From the NCBI GenBank assembly GCA_016716305.1, contig JADJWP010000002.1, positions 62,001 to 126,000 of the forward strand: a stretch of DNA of 64,000 nucleotides, given 5' to 3'. The stretch comes from Chloracidobacterium sp. (lineage in GTDB: Bacteria; Acidobacteriota; Blastocatellia; Pyrinomonadales; Pyrinomonadaceae). Positions 47,457 to 56,738 of the stretch are shown here, piece by piece (position 1 is the stretch's first letter; the number at the start of each line of letters is the position of its first letter). The notes beneath the pieces were generated by a model, which saw only the letters and a program-made list of their open reading frames with translations, did not search any database and had not been told where the DNA came from. A program made the position numbers and the translations under genes.

Positions 47457-48155
47457 CTATTTCTTGACAATAACAAACGAACGAGACCCCTTGCCTCCGC
47501 TGGCAAATTCCATTTGAACCTGCAACCCTAACTCATCCAGCTCTCGTCGTAACATTCCTCTGGTGTGAAACGTTTCTTTGCCCTTCCAAAATGAACCTTT
47601 AGGCTGTTTGCCGGTAAGCCAGTACCATGAACCCCCGAGAAAACAAATGCATGGATAAGCCATCTTTCGTGCGCTGAAGGTTGTTAACCGTTGACGGATC
47701 ATTCGCCAGTAGAAACTCGGTGTGTGAACAGTCAAAACCAATCGGCCAAATTTATCCAAAACTCTTTCCATCTCTCTTAGGGCCATATGTGAATTCATGT
47801 ACGGCAGTGCGACGCGGCAGATCACGAGATCAAAACACGCCCCCGAGAAGGGAAGGTGCTCACTCCGCGCGTTTAAGAATTCAACTCGGTTCTCAATTCC
47901 ACGATCAGCAAAGAACTTTCGAAAAATATTTCCTGCCGCGATTTGAGCATCCACGCCAACACACCTTGTCGCACCCATTTCCACAAACCGAAGCAATTCC
48001 TGGCCAGCGCCGCATCCAACGTCCAACACACGAGAGTATTGCAACCCGCCAGCAATTGTTCGAAGGAAATGGATGCGATCGTCTGTACTCGCCTCAAAAA
48101 CCGCGATCTCGCTTTGCAGATAATTGATGTATTGATCCGTATCTTCTTTAGCCAC
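47457..48155 (-). CDS. Class I SAM-dependent methyltransferase (paralogue of 33832-34596)
   Basis: 232 residues. The SAM site is VLDVGCGAGQELLRF, followed by CVGVDAQI and LPFSGACFDLVICRVALPYM. The C-terminal region HTPSFYWRMIRQRLTTF and YWLTGKQPKGSFW parallels the other methyltransferase (TPAYYWWKFRNGL, ITGRQPQGR), which points to a shared acceptor class. The start is GTG at 48155 without a clear ribosome-binding site. It is part of the leftward EPS core run. Confidence 0.86.
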   Translation of the reverse strand: MAKEDTDQYINYLQSEIAVFEASTDDRIHFLRTIAGGLQYSRVLDVGCGAGQELLRFVEMGATRCVGVDAQIAAGNIFRKFFADRGIENRVEFLNARSEHLPFSGACFDLVICRVALPYMNSHMALREMERVLDKFGRLVLTVHTPSFYWRMIRQRLTTFSARKMAYPCICFLGGSWYWLTGKQPKGSFWKGKETFHTRGMLRRELDELGLQVQMEFASGGKGSRSFVIVKK

Positions 48156-48221
48156 AGGTGGTACTTTAGTTGCGGTTTTGGGGTGCTTACAATCTACGTA
48201 ATCTGGTCTGATAGCTAAGGC

Positions 48222-50123
48222 TCAAATGATTGGCCCCTGTAAGCCGTTATTGGAAGTGAACTCCCGGTGCCAAAGTTCCAACATAAATAAAGCCCAGAGT
48301 GAGTGAGAATGATCACGTCGGCGGTCGGCATGCTCTTTCAAAATGAGCTCGATATAGCTTCGGTCGAAATATCCCCGGTTCATTGCCGTAGCGTCGAGGA
48401 GCGTATCGTTTATTCGTTCTCGAAGCTCGCTGTTTATCCATTCCTCAATGGGTACGCCGAAACCCTGCTTTGCTCGGTAAAGTATCTCGTGAGGTACTAT
48501 CCCTTCGAACGCCTTCTTTAGTATATATTTTGTTTCGCTACCTTTCACCTTCATCGTAGGTGGAATGCGCGATGCGAACTCTATCAGTTTGTGATCAAGC
48601 AAAGGTGCTCGTGCTTCAATCGAATTGGCCATTGTCATCCTATCGACCTTTACCATCACATCACTTGGCAGATATGTTAGTGAGTCCAAGCGCAGCATTG
48701 GCGAAATCGAATCCCGCGATTCACATGATCGGGAAATGTCCTGGAACTCTTCCTCGGCGATTCCAAAATCACTGTCAAGTGCATTGAGCATGCTCTGCGA
48801 GTAAAGTTTGTTGCGGTTAGGACGGTTAAAGAGTGATAGGGCATCGATATATCGAGGAATCGGGTCAAGTGAAATATTATAAAGATAGTTCTTGCCTAAA
48901 GCAGAGTTGGGCAACGCGCGGCTGAGCCTACCGAACGACCGCCTGATAAACGAAGGTAATTTCGATGCCCACGATCGACCGAGGTTCTTTGGGTAGCGAG
49001 TGTAGCCGCCAAATAACTCATCGCCACCATCCCCCGAGAGCACAACTGTGACATGTTCGCGAGCCAACTTTGAGACCATGTACGTCGGAAGTGCCGAGGA
49101 ATCAGCGAAAGGCTCGTCGAAATGCCAAACAATGTCGTCGACGACTTCAACAAGGTCGGGCGTAACGATGAACTCATGGTGATCAGTTTTGAAATGCTCG
49201 GCGGCTAACCGGGCAAACTTCAGTTCGCTGTAGCTGTCTTCATTAAAGCCGATCGAAAAGGTCTTTACCGGGTCGACAGAGATCTTGGACATCATTGCCA
49301 CAACAACCGATGAGTCAACACCGCCAGAGAGAAACGCTCCGAGCGGCACCTCAGATAGCATTCGAACATTTACCGCATCATGGACCAATTCTCGCAATTC
49401 GGCAGCTATTTCTGTCTCGTTTAGACCGCTGTCAGATGCGCATGGGAATTCCCAATAAGGTGAGGTCTTTATTTTTCCATTTCTGAATTCGAGCATATGA
49501 CCCGGGGTAAGCTTGTTCACCGAGCGAAATATACATTGGCTTTCCGGGAGATATCCAAATGTGAGGTATGTATCTATCGACTCCAGATCTATCTCATGGC
49601 TTATTCCGGGGTAAAGCATGAGCGACTTTAGTTCTGAGCCGAATACTAATGAGCCATCATCGGCCAAAGCATAGAAAAGGGGCTTTTTGCCAACGCGATC
49701 ACGGGCGAGAAACAACGACTCGGCCTCGAAATCCCAAATCGCAAACGCGAACATTCCCCTTAGTCTTTCGACGCATCCACTGCCGTATTCCAAAAAGGCC
49801 AGGAGGATTGTCTCCGTGTCTGAATTTGTTTTGAACTCGTGGCCCCTTTCTTCGAGTTCTGCTTTCAATTCTCGATAGTTGTAAATCTCTCCATTAAAGA
49901 TAATTGCGAAGCGTCCGTCCGCAGAAAAGATTGGTTGTTGTCCGGTCTTGAGATCAATGATCGAAAGGCGTCGCATCCCTAAAGCCACGCGCCCTCGCAC
50001 TACAGTGCCCTGCTCATCCGGACCACGGTGAGTAATGATGCGGCACATGGCATCGAGCAGTCCGGCGCGTTCGAACCTGATCTCCTTATCCTTTGCCATG
50101 ATGAAACCAGCTATTCCACACAT
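48222..50123 (-). CDS. AsnB-type glutamine amidotransferase, exosortase-A-locus type
   Basis: 633 residues. Cys2 (MCGIAGFIM) and FNGEIYNYRELKAELEERGH form the glutaminase. AFLSGGVDSSVVVAMMS is the ATP pyrophosphatase loop, and LSGDGGDELFGGYTRYP is typical of the synthetase. Overall order and length resemble amidotransferase 1 of XrtA systems. It presumably amidates a carboxyl group on a sugar. It lies just downstream of the flippase gene and upstream of a methyltransferase. It is clearly diverged from the homologue at 39529-41439, so the two probably act on different acceptors. Confidence 0.9.
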   Translation of the reverse strand: MCGIAGFIMAKDKEIRFERAGLLDAMCRIITHRGPDEQGTVVRGRVALGMRRLSIIDLKTGQQPIFSADGRFAIIFNGEIYNYRELKAELEERGHEFKTNSDTETILLAFLEYGSGCVERLRGMFAFAIWDFEAESLFLARDRVGKKPLFYALADDGSLVFGSELKSLMLYPGISHEIDLESIDTYLTFGYLPESQCIFRSVNKLTPGHMLEFRNGKIKTSPYWEFPCASDSGLNETEIAAELRELVHDAVNVRMLSEVPLGAFLSGGVDSSVVVAMMSKISVDPVKTFSIGFNEDSYSELKFARLAAEHFKTDHHEFIVTPDLVEVVDDIVWHFDEPFADSSALPTYMVSKLAREHVTVVLSGDGGDELFGGYTRYPKNLGRSWASKLPSFIRRSFGRLSRALPNSALGKNYLYNISLDPIPRYIDALSLFNRPNRNKLYSQSMLNALDSDFGIAEEEFQDISRSCESRDSISPMLRLDSLTYLPSDVMVKVDRMTMANSIEARAPLLDHKLIEFASRIPPTMKVKGSETKYILKKAFEGIVPHEILYRAKQGFGVPIEEWINSELRERINDTLLDATAMNRGYFDRSYIELILKEHADRRRDHSHSLWALFMLELWHREFTSNNGLQGPII

Positions 50124-50221
50124 ACTCTTTTACTCAGATTATGAAAACGCATCGTCGAAGGTGATGAGAGGTCGTCAATGACAGGAAACCCGAAATTGAC
50201 TTAGCCAAAAATGGCGAGTCG

Positions 50222-51808
50222 TTAAATACTCTCCTTGTTTCGAATGAACCATAAGCGGTCGATCAAACGCCTTTCATCGTCCTCTAGGCCACCGGTTTTC
50301 ATCAAGAAAAACAGGTAGGATGACGTAAAAACGAGAAATGAAAAAGCCATGATCGCTGCATTTGAAACTGGCTTGGACAGACTGATCAACGCGGTCGTAT
50401 CCGACCGGGAAACGACGGCATTCGTCATCAGTGGGATGTACTCGCTTGAAAGCAAATAAAGGGGAATTGTTAAGAGTCCCGCGATGAGACTGCAGAAACC
50501 GATCTTCCATATTCCCTTAAACAAACTGAAATCTGCCCGTTTGAATCCGATCCTCCTAAAGATGGCGATCTCAGCCAATATGGTCTCGGCGAGCCTAACC
50601 CCTACAGTTGCCGTGACGATTGCTAATAGACTGTTTGTCTTTGCTGCAAGAAAAAGAGCTCCGATCAACACGATCGCTGATAGAATTCTGAATTTAAGTA
50701 ACAACTGTCCTAACTCTTTATACGCTCTGACGATCGCATCCGAGATAAGAGCTCCGGTTGGCAGCATCAAAATAAATATACGGAATATCGTTGCGCTTCC
50801 TTTATATTGTTCCGTAAAGAGTAAGGTAATCAGGGTTTCCGCGGTAATAAAGAAAAAGATAAAAACGGGAAAATAAACAACCGCGAGTTTCCTCGTCGCT
50901 TTCGCGACCAATCGGATCATTTCAACTCTGTTATCCGATAACTGGAGCTCACTCATCCTCGGTATCATCACCGAGTTAACTGATTCAGACAGCATTCCGA
51001 TCAGAGGCAGTTGAAAGCAGCCAACCGCATATATTGCGAACTCCGTGGGACCAAAATTATATCCCACAAAAAAGTAGTGGAGATCGGTTTGAACATGCCA
51101 TAGCAATCCGATGAATCCGAAAGGTAATGCGTAAGAGAGGTGCTCTCTGAAGAACTTCAATTCGAAGGACTTCCAAAAGCCCGGAAATCGCCTAATCAAA
51201 TATGCCAAGAGTACGACGGACTGCAAGGCCGCTTGAACGATCGAGGCGACGATGATCGAGCGGACCGTACCGACCGTCGTTGCAGCAAATAAAACAAGAA
51301 TCGTTCTGGAAAACTGGGAACCCACGAAGAACATTGCTCCGAGTCGAGCCTCGCGATTAGCAACAGCAACATTATCCAAGAAAAGTGAAAAGATCCAAAC
51401 CCAAGTCAGAAGGCCAATAAGAGCCGATAATTCCTCGATTTCGGCGTCTCCGAAAACGGTCGCCAAGAGGTTCGGAAAAAAAGCAAGTGCTGAAAACGCC
51501 ACTCCGCCTGCAAAAAGAAGGAAAAGAACGATGTTGAATATCGCAGCCGGCCGCTGCTCGACTTTACGGGCCAGATAATAGAACGAACTAATTCCGACGC
51601 CGAACGGAAGTGTGGTGGCAAGTGTCGTAACAATGACGAAGACCTGACGATAGCGACCAAATTCGGCGATCGGGAGAACGCGCACAATCACGATCGGAAG
51701 TGCGAACGAGAAGATGAAACCAACGATCTTCGCGGAAAACAGCCAAGTCGCCTGGTTGAACAGCGATGGCGTGGTCGAGTTGGAGATAATTACTTCGGGA
51801 CGCGGCAA
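50222..51808 (-). CDS. Wzx-type lipid-linked oligosaccharide flippase
   Basis: 528 residues with 12-14 membrane helices. The N-terminal region LFNQATWLFSAKIVGFIFSF and VRVLPIAEFGRYRQVF is the usual start of the polysaccharide-export (MATE/Wzx) family. A central YKGSATIFRIFILMLPTGAL region matches helices 7-9. It flips the completed repeat across the inner membrane for polymerisation by the Wzy-like protein at 54208. The only in-frame start near the N-terminus is TTG at 51808, since a stop lies three codons upstream; no good ribosome-binding site is seen. Confidence 0.87.
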   Translation of the reverse strand: MPRPEVIISNSTTPSLFNQATWLFSAKIVGFIFSFALPIVIVRVLPIAEFGRYRQVFVIVTTLATTLPFGVGISSFYYLARKVEQRPAAIFNIVLFLLFAGGVAFSALAFFPNLLATVFGDAEIEELSALIGLLTWVWIFSLFLDNVAVANREARLGAMFFVGSQFSRTILVLFAATTVGTVRSIIVASIVQAALQSVVLLAYLIRRFPGFWKSFELKFFREHLSYALPFGFIGLLWHVQTDLHYFFVGYNFGPTEFAIYAVGCFQLPLIGMLSESVNSVMIPRMSELQLSDNRVEMIRLVAKATRKLAVVYFPVFIFFFITAETLITLLFTEQYKGSATIFRIFILMLPTGALISDAIVRAYKELGQLLLKFRILSAIVLIGALFLAAKTNSLLAIVTATVGVRLAETILAEIAIFRRIGFKRADFSLFKGIWKIGFCSLIAGLLTIPLYLLSSEYIPLMTNAVVSRSDTTALISLSKPVSNAAIMAFSFLVFTSSYLFFLMKTGGLEDDERRLIDRLWFIRNKESI

Positions 51809-51959
51809 TATTTTTTATTGAGTGTGGAATCGACTTCAATTTCTTGGCAGACGCATTTCCGTCAGGCTGGCCTAAATGTTCACAAATTGGAACCCGCCGT
51901 ACTAAAACTCCTCACCTGATTGAGCTAAACTAATGATCCGACAAGATCTTAATGCAGGG

Positions 51960-52964
51960 TCAACGCGAAGCTGAAAGGATAAAATCGAATTCTCTCCTTC
52001 GTAGGCATCGAAACGTTGCTCTGAGCAGCCTCGGGCTGATCTTCAATAAATGATCGATGATCTTCAGTTTGATGCTCGGAGACGTCACTAAAATGTCGTC
52101 AAGATGCCTTTGGGCGCCTTCAAAATCCTCGTTCACAAGAAACCACTTTGCTCGTTCGGTTTCTAACAAAATGCGGTCTTTTTCATGTTGACGAGCGATG
52201 ACGGCAAGTTCCGAATCGTTGAAACTAAATTTCCTCATCAAATGATCCCAAAGGACCATAGTTCGTTCTGCTCGTTGCACACTCGAACCTGAAAGGCTAT
52301 CTGCACGCAACCGATATTTCAACAAAGGTTTCCTGTGATACTCAATGACGGCGCCAGCGCGGACCAAGCGAAGCCACAGATCAAAGTCTTCGAAACCGAT
52401 CTTTGGAAGGGATTCGTCAAACAATCCGGCGCCAGTGACTAAATTCCGTCTTGCAACGGTTCCCGAAGTTATCAAATTACATTTCCATTCCAGGAGTGTC
52501 TCCGAAGTGACCGCCCCGATCGAAGGATTTCGCGTCATGAACGTTTCTTTTGGCCCTACCAATTCACCAAAAAGCAGCGCGTCACAGTAAATTACGTCGC
52601 AGTTTCGCGTTTGAATCTCCTGCACCTGTGTCGACAAATATTCCGGAAACCAAACATCATCGCCATCTAAAAATGCGAGAAATTCGCCGTTAGCCGCCCG
52701 AATGCCGGCATTTCGAGCCGAGGCGGTACCTCCGTTGCGCTTTGCTACGTAGTTTATCCGGTTTTGATATGGAGCAAGTATCGCTTCGAGTCTTTCGGTA
52801 TCCGGACTTCCGTCATTAATGACAACTATCTCGAGATTTGTGTAGGTTTGTGCGAGAACAGAATTAAGTGTTTCCTCGATATAGTCAGCAACCAAATAAG
52901 CCGGAATAATTACACTGACGAGAGGGTAATCGTTTTCGTCAACTTTTTTCGGAGCTTCAGTCAT
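51960..52964 (-). CDS. Family 2 glycosyltransferase
   Basis: About 334 residues. The GT-A domain shows PLVSVIIPAYLVADYIEETL, VVINDGSPD, the DxD-type FLDGDDVWFP and GTASARNAGIRAANGEF. The acceptor helix is GFEDFDLWLRLVRAG. A ~100-residue alpha-helical C-terminal extension follows with no membrane segment. ATG at 52964 is preferred over TTG at 52970. It is probably cytoplasmic and extends the lipid-linked repeat. Confidence 0.9.
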   Translation of the reverse strand: MTEAPKKVDENDYPLVSVIIPAYLVADYIEETLNSVLAQTYTNLEIVVINDGSPDTERLEAILAPYQNRINYVAKRNGGTASARNAGIRAANGEFLAFLDGDDVWFPEYLSTQVQEIQTRNCDVIYCDALLFGELVGPKETFMTRNPSIGAVTSETLLEWKCNLITSGTVARRNLVTGAGLFDESLPKIGFEDFDLWLRLVRAGAVIEYHRKPLLKYRLRADSLSGSSVQRAERTMVLWDHLMRKFSFNDSELAVIARQHEKDRILLETERAKWFLVNEDFEGAQRHLDDILVTSPSIKLKIIDHLLKISPRLLRATFRCLRRREFDFILSASR

Positions 52965-53001
52965 TACCAAATACGGCTACTTGCGGTGCACCAAAAGTTC
53001 T

Positions 53002-54177
53002 TTACGTTCGGCTTGGTTCCCATTGCGAAAATGTTTCGCCATTTAGAAACTTATAGAGACCCATTACGGTCGCCGCGTTTAAGAGTGCAAAATACGCTGG
53101 ATACGATACCAAATTGCAGGCTATTTTGCGTCGTTCCAATTCCAGACCGGCTAATGCGACCAGCCAGAAAATGACTTGAAATACGAACACAACGAGATAT
53201 AAGGTCGAATTTAGAGCAAGTTCCAAACTTGTGAGAAAAAGTGTCAGTAACAAGAAAGGGACCATGTAGCGCAAAATCTTGTGTGAGATCAACTGAATCG
53301 CAAAGAATCCGGTCCTGAACGGATTAAGCGTCGTTCGATTTCTCCATAGATCCGACAAGGTCTGGGCAATTATTCTTACTCGCATATTGAATTCTTTCCG
53401 GCCTTCAATATTCGTAACTTCGCTGCAAACCGCGTCAGGTTCAAATACTGTCACCAGGCCCTGTTTGTACATGACCGAGGCAATTAGAAAATCAGAGCAA
53501 GCCTCCGCATACATTGGCACATAAGCGTTTCGGCGAACCGCATAAAGACAACCCGAAACACCTATGAGAGAACAGATGTCGCTTTCCTTTTGTTTGATCA
53601 ATGTCTCATAGTCCCAATAGCCACTCGAGTTTCTCCCGATCGATGATCCGGATTCGTCAACATATCGTAGTCGACCGGCCACACATCCAACATCCGGATC
53701 AGCGAATCTGGGCAGGAGTGTTCGAAGTATCCCCTTTGGATATTCTGTTGTTGCGTCAGTAAAAACAAGGATTTCACCAACAGCATTTTCAACGGCCAGA
53801 TTCTGGGCCGCTGTCTTGCCAAGTCTGCGATCCGGTCTAATCAAGCGAACACCTTTGTCCGTAAACTGGCCGACGATCGAATCGGTGCCATCATCCGAAA
53901 AGTCCGAAACTACGAGAACCTCGAACTTATTCCGCGGATAGTCGATTTCGATCGTATTTTGAAGCTTTCTTTGGATGTGAAGCTCTTCGTTCCGCGCCGT
54001 TATAATTATTGAGACAGACGGCTCAATATCAGACGCAACACGATCACGTGTAAAGAACTTCGATATCAACGCCAATAGGGCCGGATACCCTATGTACGTA
54101 TAGCCAAGTAGGACTAACGCTAGCCAAAAGGAAAATGCAGTGACTGTGTCGATATATGTATGGAGATTTTCAATCAC
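53002..54177 (-). CDS. Membrane-bound family 2 glycosyltransferase
   Basis: 391 residues. One N-terminal membrane helix (FWLALVLLGYTYIGYPALLALI) precedes the GT-A domain with PSVSIIITARNEELHI, VVSDFSDDGTD, VFTDATTEYP and YWDYETLIKQKESDIC. Three to four C-terminal helices follow. The arrangement resembles processive or membrane GT2 enzymes of the BcsA/HasA type, but the QxxRW motif is not evident (RVRIIAQTLSDLWR lies there instead), so a non-processive enzyme is likelier. It begins with GTG. Confidence 0.88.
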   Translation of the reverse strand: MIENLHTYIDTVTAFSFWLALVLLGYTYIGYPALLALISKFFTRDRVASDIEPSVSIIITARNEELHIQRKLQNTIEIDYPRNKFEVLVVSDFSDDGTDSIVGQFTDKGVRLIRPDRRLGKTAAQNLAVENAVGEILVFTDATTEYPKGILRTLLPRFADPDVGCVAGRLRYVDESGSSIGRNSSGYWDYETLIKQKESDICSLIGVSGCLYAVRRNAYVPMYAEACSDFLIASVMYKQGLVTVFEPDAVCSEVTNIEGRKEFNMRVRIIAQTLSDLWRNRTTLNPFRTGFFAIQLISHKILRYMVPFLLLTLFLTSLELALNSTLYLVVFVFQVIFWLVALAGLELERRKIACNLVSYPAYFALLNAATVMGLYKFLNGETFSQWEPSRT

Positions 54178-54207
54178 GATTCGTACACAGATCTCGTCAG
54201 AATTCGT

Positions 54208-55536
54208 TCAACCAATTGAATCGGTAGGATCAAGGTCTTGTTCATTGATTATGTGGTCAAATCCTACCGCATACGCGATGGGAAAATAAACATACCAATG
54301 ATAGGCAACGGATCCAAAAAAGCTAGCGAACATGTACCCAACAATGGCCGCCTGAATACCGACGGCCCAAAGAAAGTCCTTTCGACGCGCTTGGTTTTCG
54401 CCAATCGAATGCCCGATTCTCGACATACAGCGAATGGGGGTAACCAAAAGAATAATATACGCGCCTAAAGCGAACCATCCCAATTCAGAGCCGACTTGAG
54501 TATAGGCATTATGGGTTTGCAGATTACGAACGCCGACGATCGGAAAATTCCCCAAGCCAATTCCAAGTGGATTACGGATCGTTACCAAGATCGAACGTTC
54601 AAGGAGCTCTTGTCTTTGGCTCGACGAACCCGAAACGTCCATGCTCGAATCAAAGATTGAAAGAACACGAGCACTGTAATTTCCCGGCGCAATTGAAATC
54701 AGACCAATACCGATAATGATCGCCATGGCTAGGGCACTAATTCGTCGTTTTGGAAATAGTTTCCAAACCAACAACACCAGTACTGCAACAAGACCGATAA
54801 ACCCGCCTCTCGATTGTGTGAGAATCAAAGCGTAAACCATAATGCAGGCCGAGGCACCATAGGCGATCTTAGCAAGCACGGACGATGAGGAAAGTCCGAG
54901 AACGACAGCGATCGGAATGAACATCACCAGGTGAATCGACATGTCATTCGGGTTTCCGAACATTCCTCCAAAGTCAACGCCGACCCGATATTCTTCAACA
55001 GCAAAGATGCCCTGTAGATAGAGATCGTAAGCCTGATAACTCAGATAAACGCCGATCCCTATCCCGAGCCACATTAGTCCCATTATTCGCCGACGTGTCG
55101 TAAGGACATTCGCCATTATTATGAAGATGATGAGTATCTTGCTCAGGTACTCGTCAAACGTTTTCCACGCAAGACTAACATCCTTGGCTAACGGCATCAT
55201 TATAAGGGCCGAAAGAGCAATAAAAGTGACACATTTGACCTCGGTCGTCCACGTGGTCAATGTCATATGTGTAGAAAATTGCGTAACAAGGTAAATAACT
55301 AGTGTCAGGATCGATACCCAAAACGCCATCTTCGCGAACCCGGCGAGCGAAGGGAACATTTCGTAGGGGCGAAAATAAACGATGAAGGTAAACGCAAAAA
55401 GACCGACGTAAGTGAAGAGATGGCCACTGTCTTTAGCTTCTTGGCGCAATTCTGCCGTGCCAGAAGAGCGAAGGCTACCTCGGGACGTATGACTATGTGT
55501 CTCCGGCGTTTCAATTTCGTTCTTCGTGAAAGCCAT
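54208..55536 (-). CDS. O-antigen ligase/Wzy-family polymerase (exosortase-A-locus O-glycosylation-ligase-like)
   Basis: About 442 residues with ~11 membrane helices. Family landmarks are FGNPNDMSIHLVMFIP, LTQSRGGFIGLVAVLVLL, and the large loop before HNAYTQVGSELGWFALGAYII. The N-terminal YFRPYEMFPSLAGFAKM and the GNPND motif resemble the O-glycosylation ligases of exosortase A loci. It probably polymerises or ligates the glycan on the outer side of the inner membrane. ATG at 55536 is chosen; the longer frame from 55656 adds a Cys-rich segment with no membrane character. Confidence 0.85.
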   Translation of the reverse strand: MAFTKNEIETPETHSHTSRGSLRSSGTAELRQEAKDSGHLFTYVGLFAFTFIVYFRPYEMFPSLAGFAKMAFWVSILTLVIYLVTQFSTHMTLTTWTTEVKCVTFIALSALIMMPLAKDVSLAWKTFDEYLSKILIIFIIMANVLTTRRRIMGLMWLGIGIGVYLSYQAYDLYLQGIFAVEEYRVGVDFGGMFGNPNDMSIHLVMFIPIAVVLGLSSSSVLAKIAYGASACIMVYALILTQSRGGFIGLVAVLVLLVWKLFPKRRISALAMAIIIGIGLISIAPGNYSARVLSIFDSSMDVSGSSSQRQELLERSILVTIRNPLGIGLGNFPIVGVRNLQTHNAYTQVGSELGWFALGAYIILLVTPIRCMSRIGHSIGENQARRKDFLWAVGIQAAIVGYMFASFFGSVAYHWYVYFPIAYAVGFDHIINEQDLDPTDSIG

Positions 55537-55693
55537 GCCTGACGGAGTTGGATTGCGAAATACGGTCCCGTGATCCGAAGTATTATAGTTCAGCCGATTT
55601 GCCCGCTGCGGGCACGTCGAGAATCGACAAAACAGTCCACCGGTCTCTGAAGTCAATCAGCACAAACACGAGACAGCTTATCAGAGGTAATTG

Positions 55694-56692
55694 CTAACGG
55701 TGTTTCCGGATGATTGTCCCGCCAAAACCGACTGCAAAAATGTATTTGAGGGACGCGGCCACTCTTTCGAGCGTGTGTTGATTAGGTGATTGACTCCGAA
55801 ACCAAGTTTTTCCTGAGTCGACAGTCTTTAGTATCACCCCATTCGAGCCGACGGCGATTCCGTTGAATGAATCGGTAAATATAACTGAATATAGATCTTC
55901 AGTTACGTTAGACGGGACCGATATCCATGAATTACCTCCATCTGTGGTCCGGACGATCCGACCTACATTACCAACTGCCACTCCAACCGACGAGTTGGAA
56001 AAAAAAACCGCATTCAGCCTGTGGCGTCGACCGCTATCTTTTAACACGGGGTTTTCCCATGTTCGGCCGAGGTCACTCGATCGAAGCAACAGCCCTGCTC
56101 CGCCAACAACAAAGAAAGTTCGGTTCGCGAGAATAGCCCCGTCGCTAACAATTCCCCGGTTAGCCAACTGAATTATCGAGGAAAATTCCCCGGCACTTTC
56201 GCTGAATGCAACCGATCCCTCTTCCCCTGCAACGAAAATGATCCGCTTCTGATCTGTGACAAACTTAATAAACTGTCTGTCTTTACCGTCAAAAGGTATA
56301 GTATGCCACGTTTGTCCGCCATCACGGGTCTCAAGAATGTGAGAAGTGCGTTCCAAAACACTTCCATTGGTTGGACCCTCACAAAGAAGCCATCCATTTT
56401 GAGGATCGGCGAAAAAAATGTCTCGAATGTTGTCTTTAGTTGGACGAGGCGATCTTTGCCAGGATTGACCACCGTCCGCTGTGAAAAAAAGGGCTCCAGA
56501 GCTACCTCCTATCCATCCGACATTGTCATTTGCGAAGTGGATCGCTCGCAGCCAAGAGAGGGTACCTGATTCGATCTTCACCCATTCGTTTGTGTGTGCA
56601 AGAGTGACTGATGAGCACGTGAGGTAGACACTCATCAACGTCGACATGATCGTGAAGCGCGCGATGCGGGCAACGTGAAAATGTGTATGCAT
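55694..56692 (-). CDS. Secreted YCF48/BNR-like beta-propeller protein
   Basis: About 332 residues. An export signal near the N-terminus (MSTLMSVYLTCSSVTLAHT) precedes five or six blades. Each blade reads roughly F-x4-G-x-x-(V/I)G-x2-G-x-(I/L)-x3-DGG-x-(T/S)W, for example TADGGQSWQ, ETRDGGQTWH, TTDGGNSWIS and TVDSGKTWFR. This is the YCF48/HCF136 family. HCF136 assembles photosystem II in plants; bacterial relatives are common but mostly unassigned. Here it sits between the Wza-like export gene and the polymerase gene, in the same direction, so it may help assemble or scaffold the export machinery. ATG at 56692 replaces a TTG at 56707. Confidence 0.85.
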   Translation of the reverse strand: MHTHFHVARIARFTIMSTLMSVYLTCSSVTLAHTNEWVKIESGTLSWLRAIHFANDNVGWIGGSSGALFFTADGGQSWQRSPRPTKDNIRDIFFADPQNGWLLCEGPTNGSVLERTSHILETRDGGQTWHTIPFDGKDRQFIKFVTDQKRIIFVAGEEGSVAFSESAGEFSSIIQLANRGIVSDGAILANRTFFVVGGAGLLLRSSDLGRTWENPVLKDSGRRHRLNAVFFSNSSVGVAVGNVGRIVRTTDGGNSWISVPSNVTEDLYSVIFTDSFNGIAVGSNGVILKTVDSGKTWFRSQSPNQHTLERVAASLKYIFAVGFGGTIIRKHR

Positions 56693-56738
56693 TACCAAAA
56701 ACACCAACGCTCATTTATCTCAGCACAAGTAGCGCAGA

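Noticed and set aside
54208..55536. The polytopic protein as an exosortase
   Set aside because: Its GNPND, TQSRGG and HNAYTQ motifs are those of O-antigen ligase/Wzy proteins; no exosortase Cys/Arg/His signature is seen.
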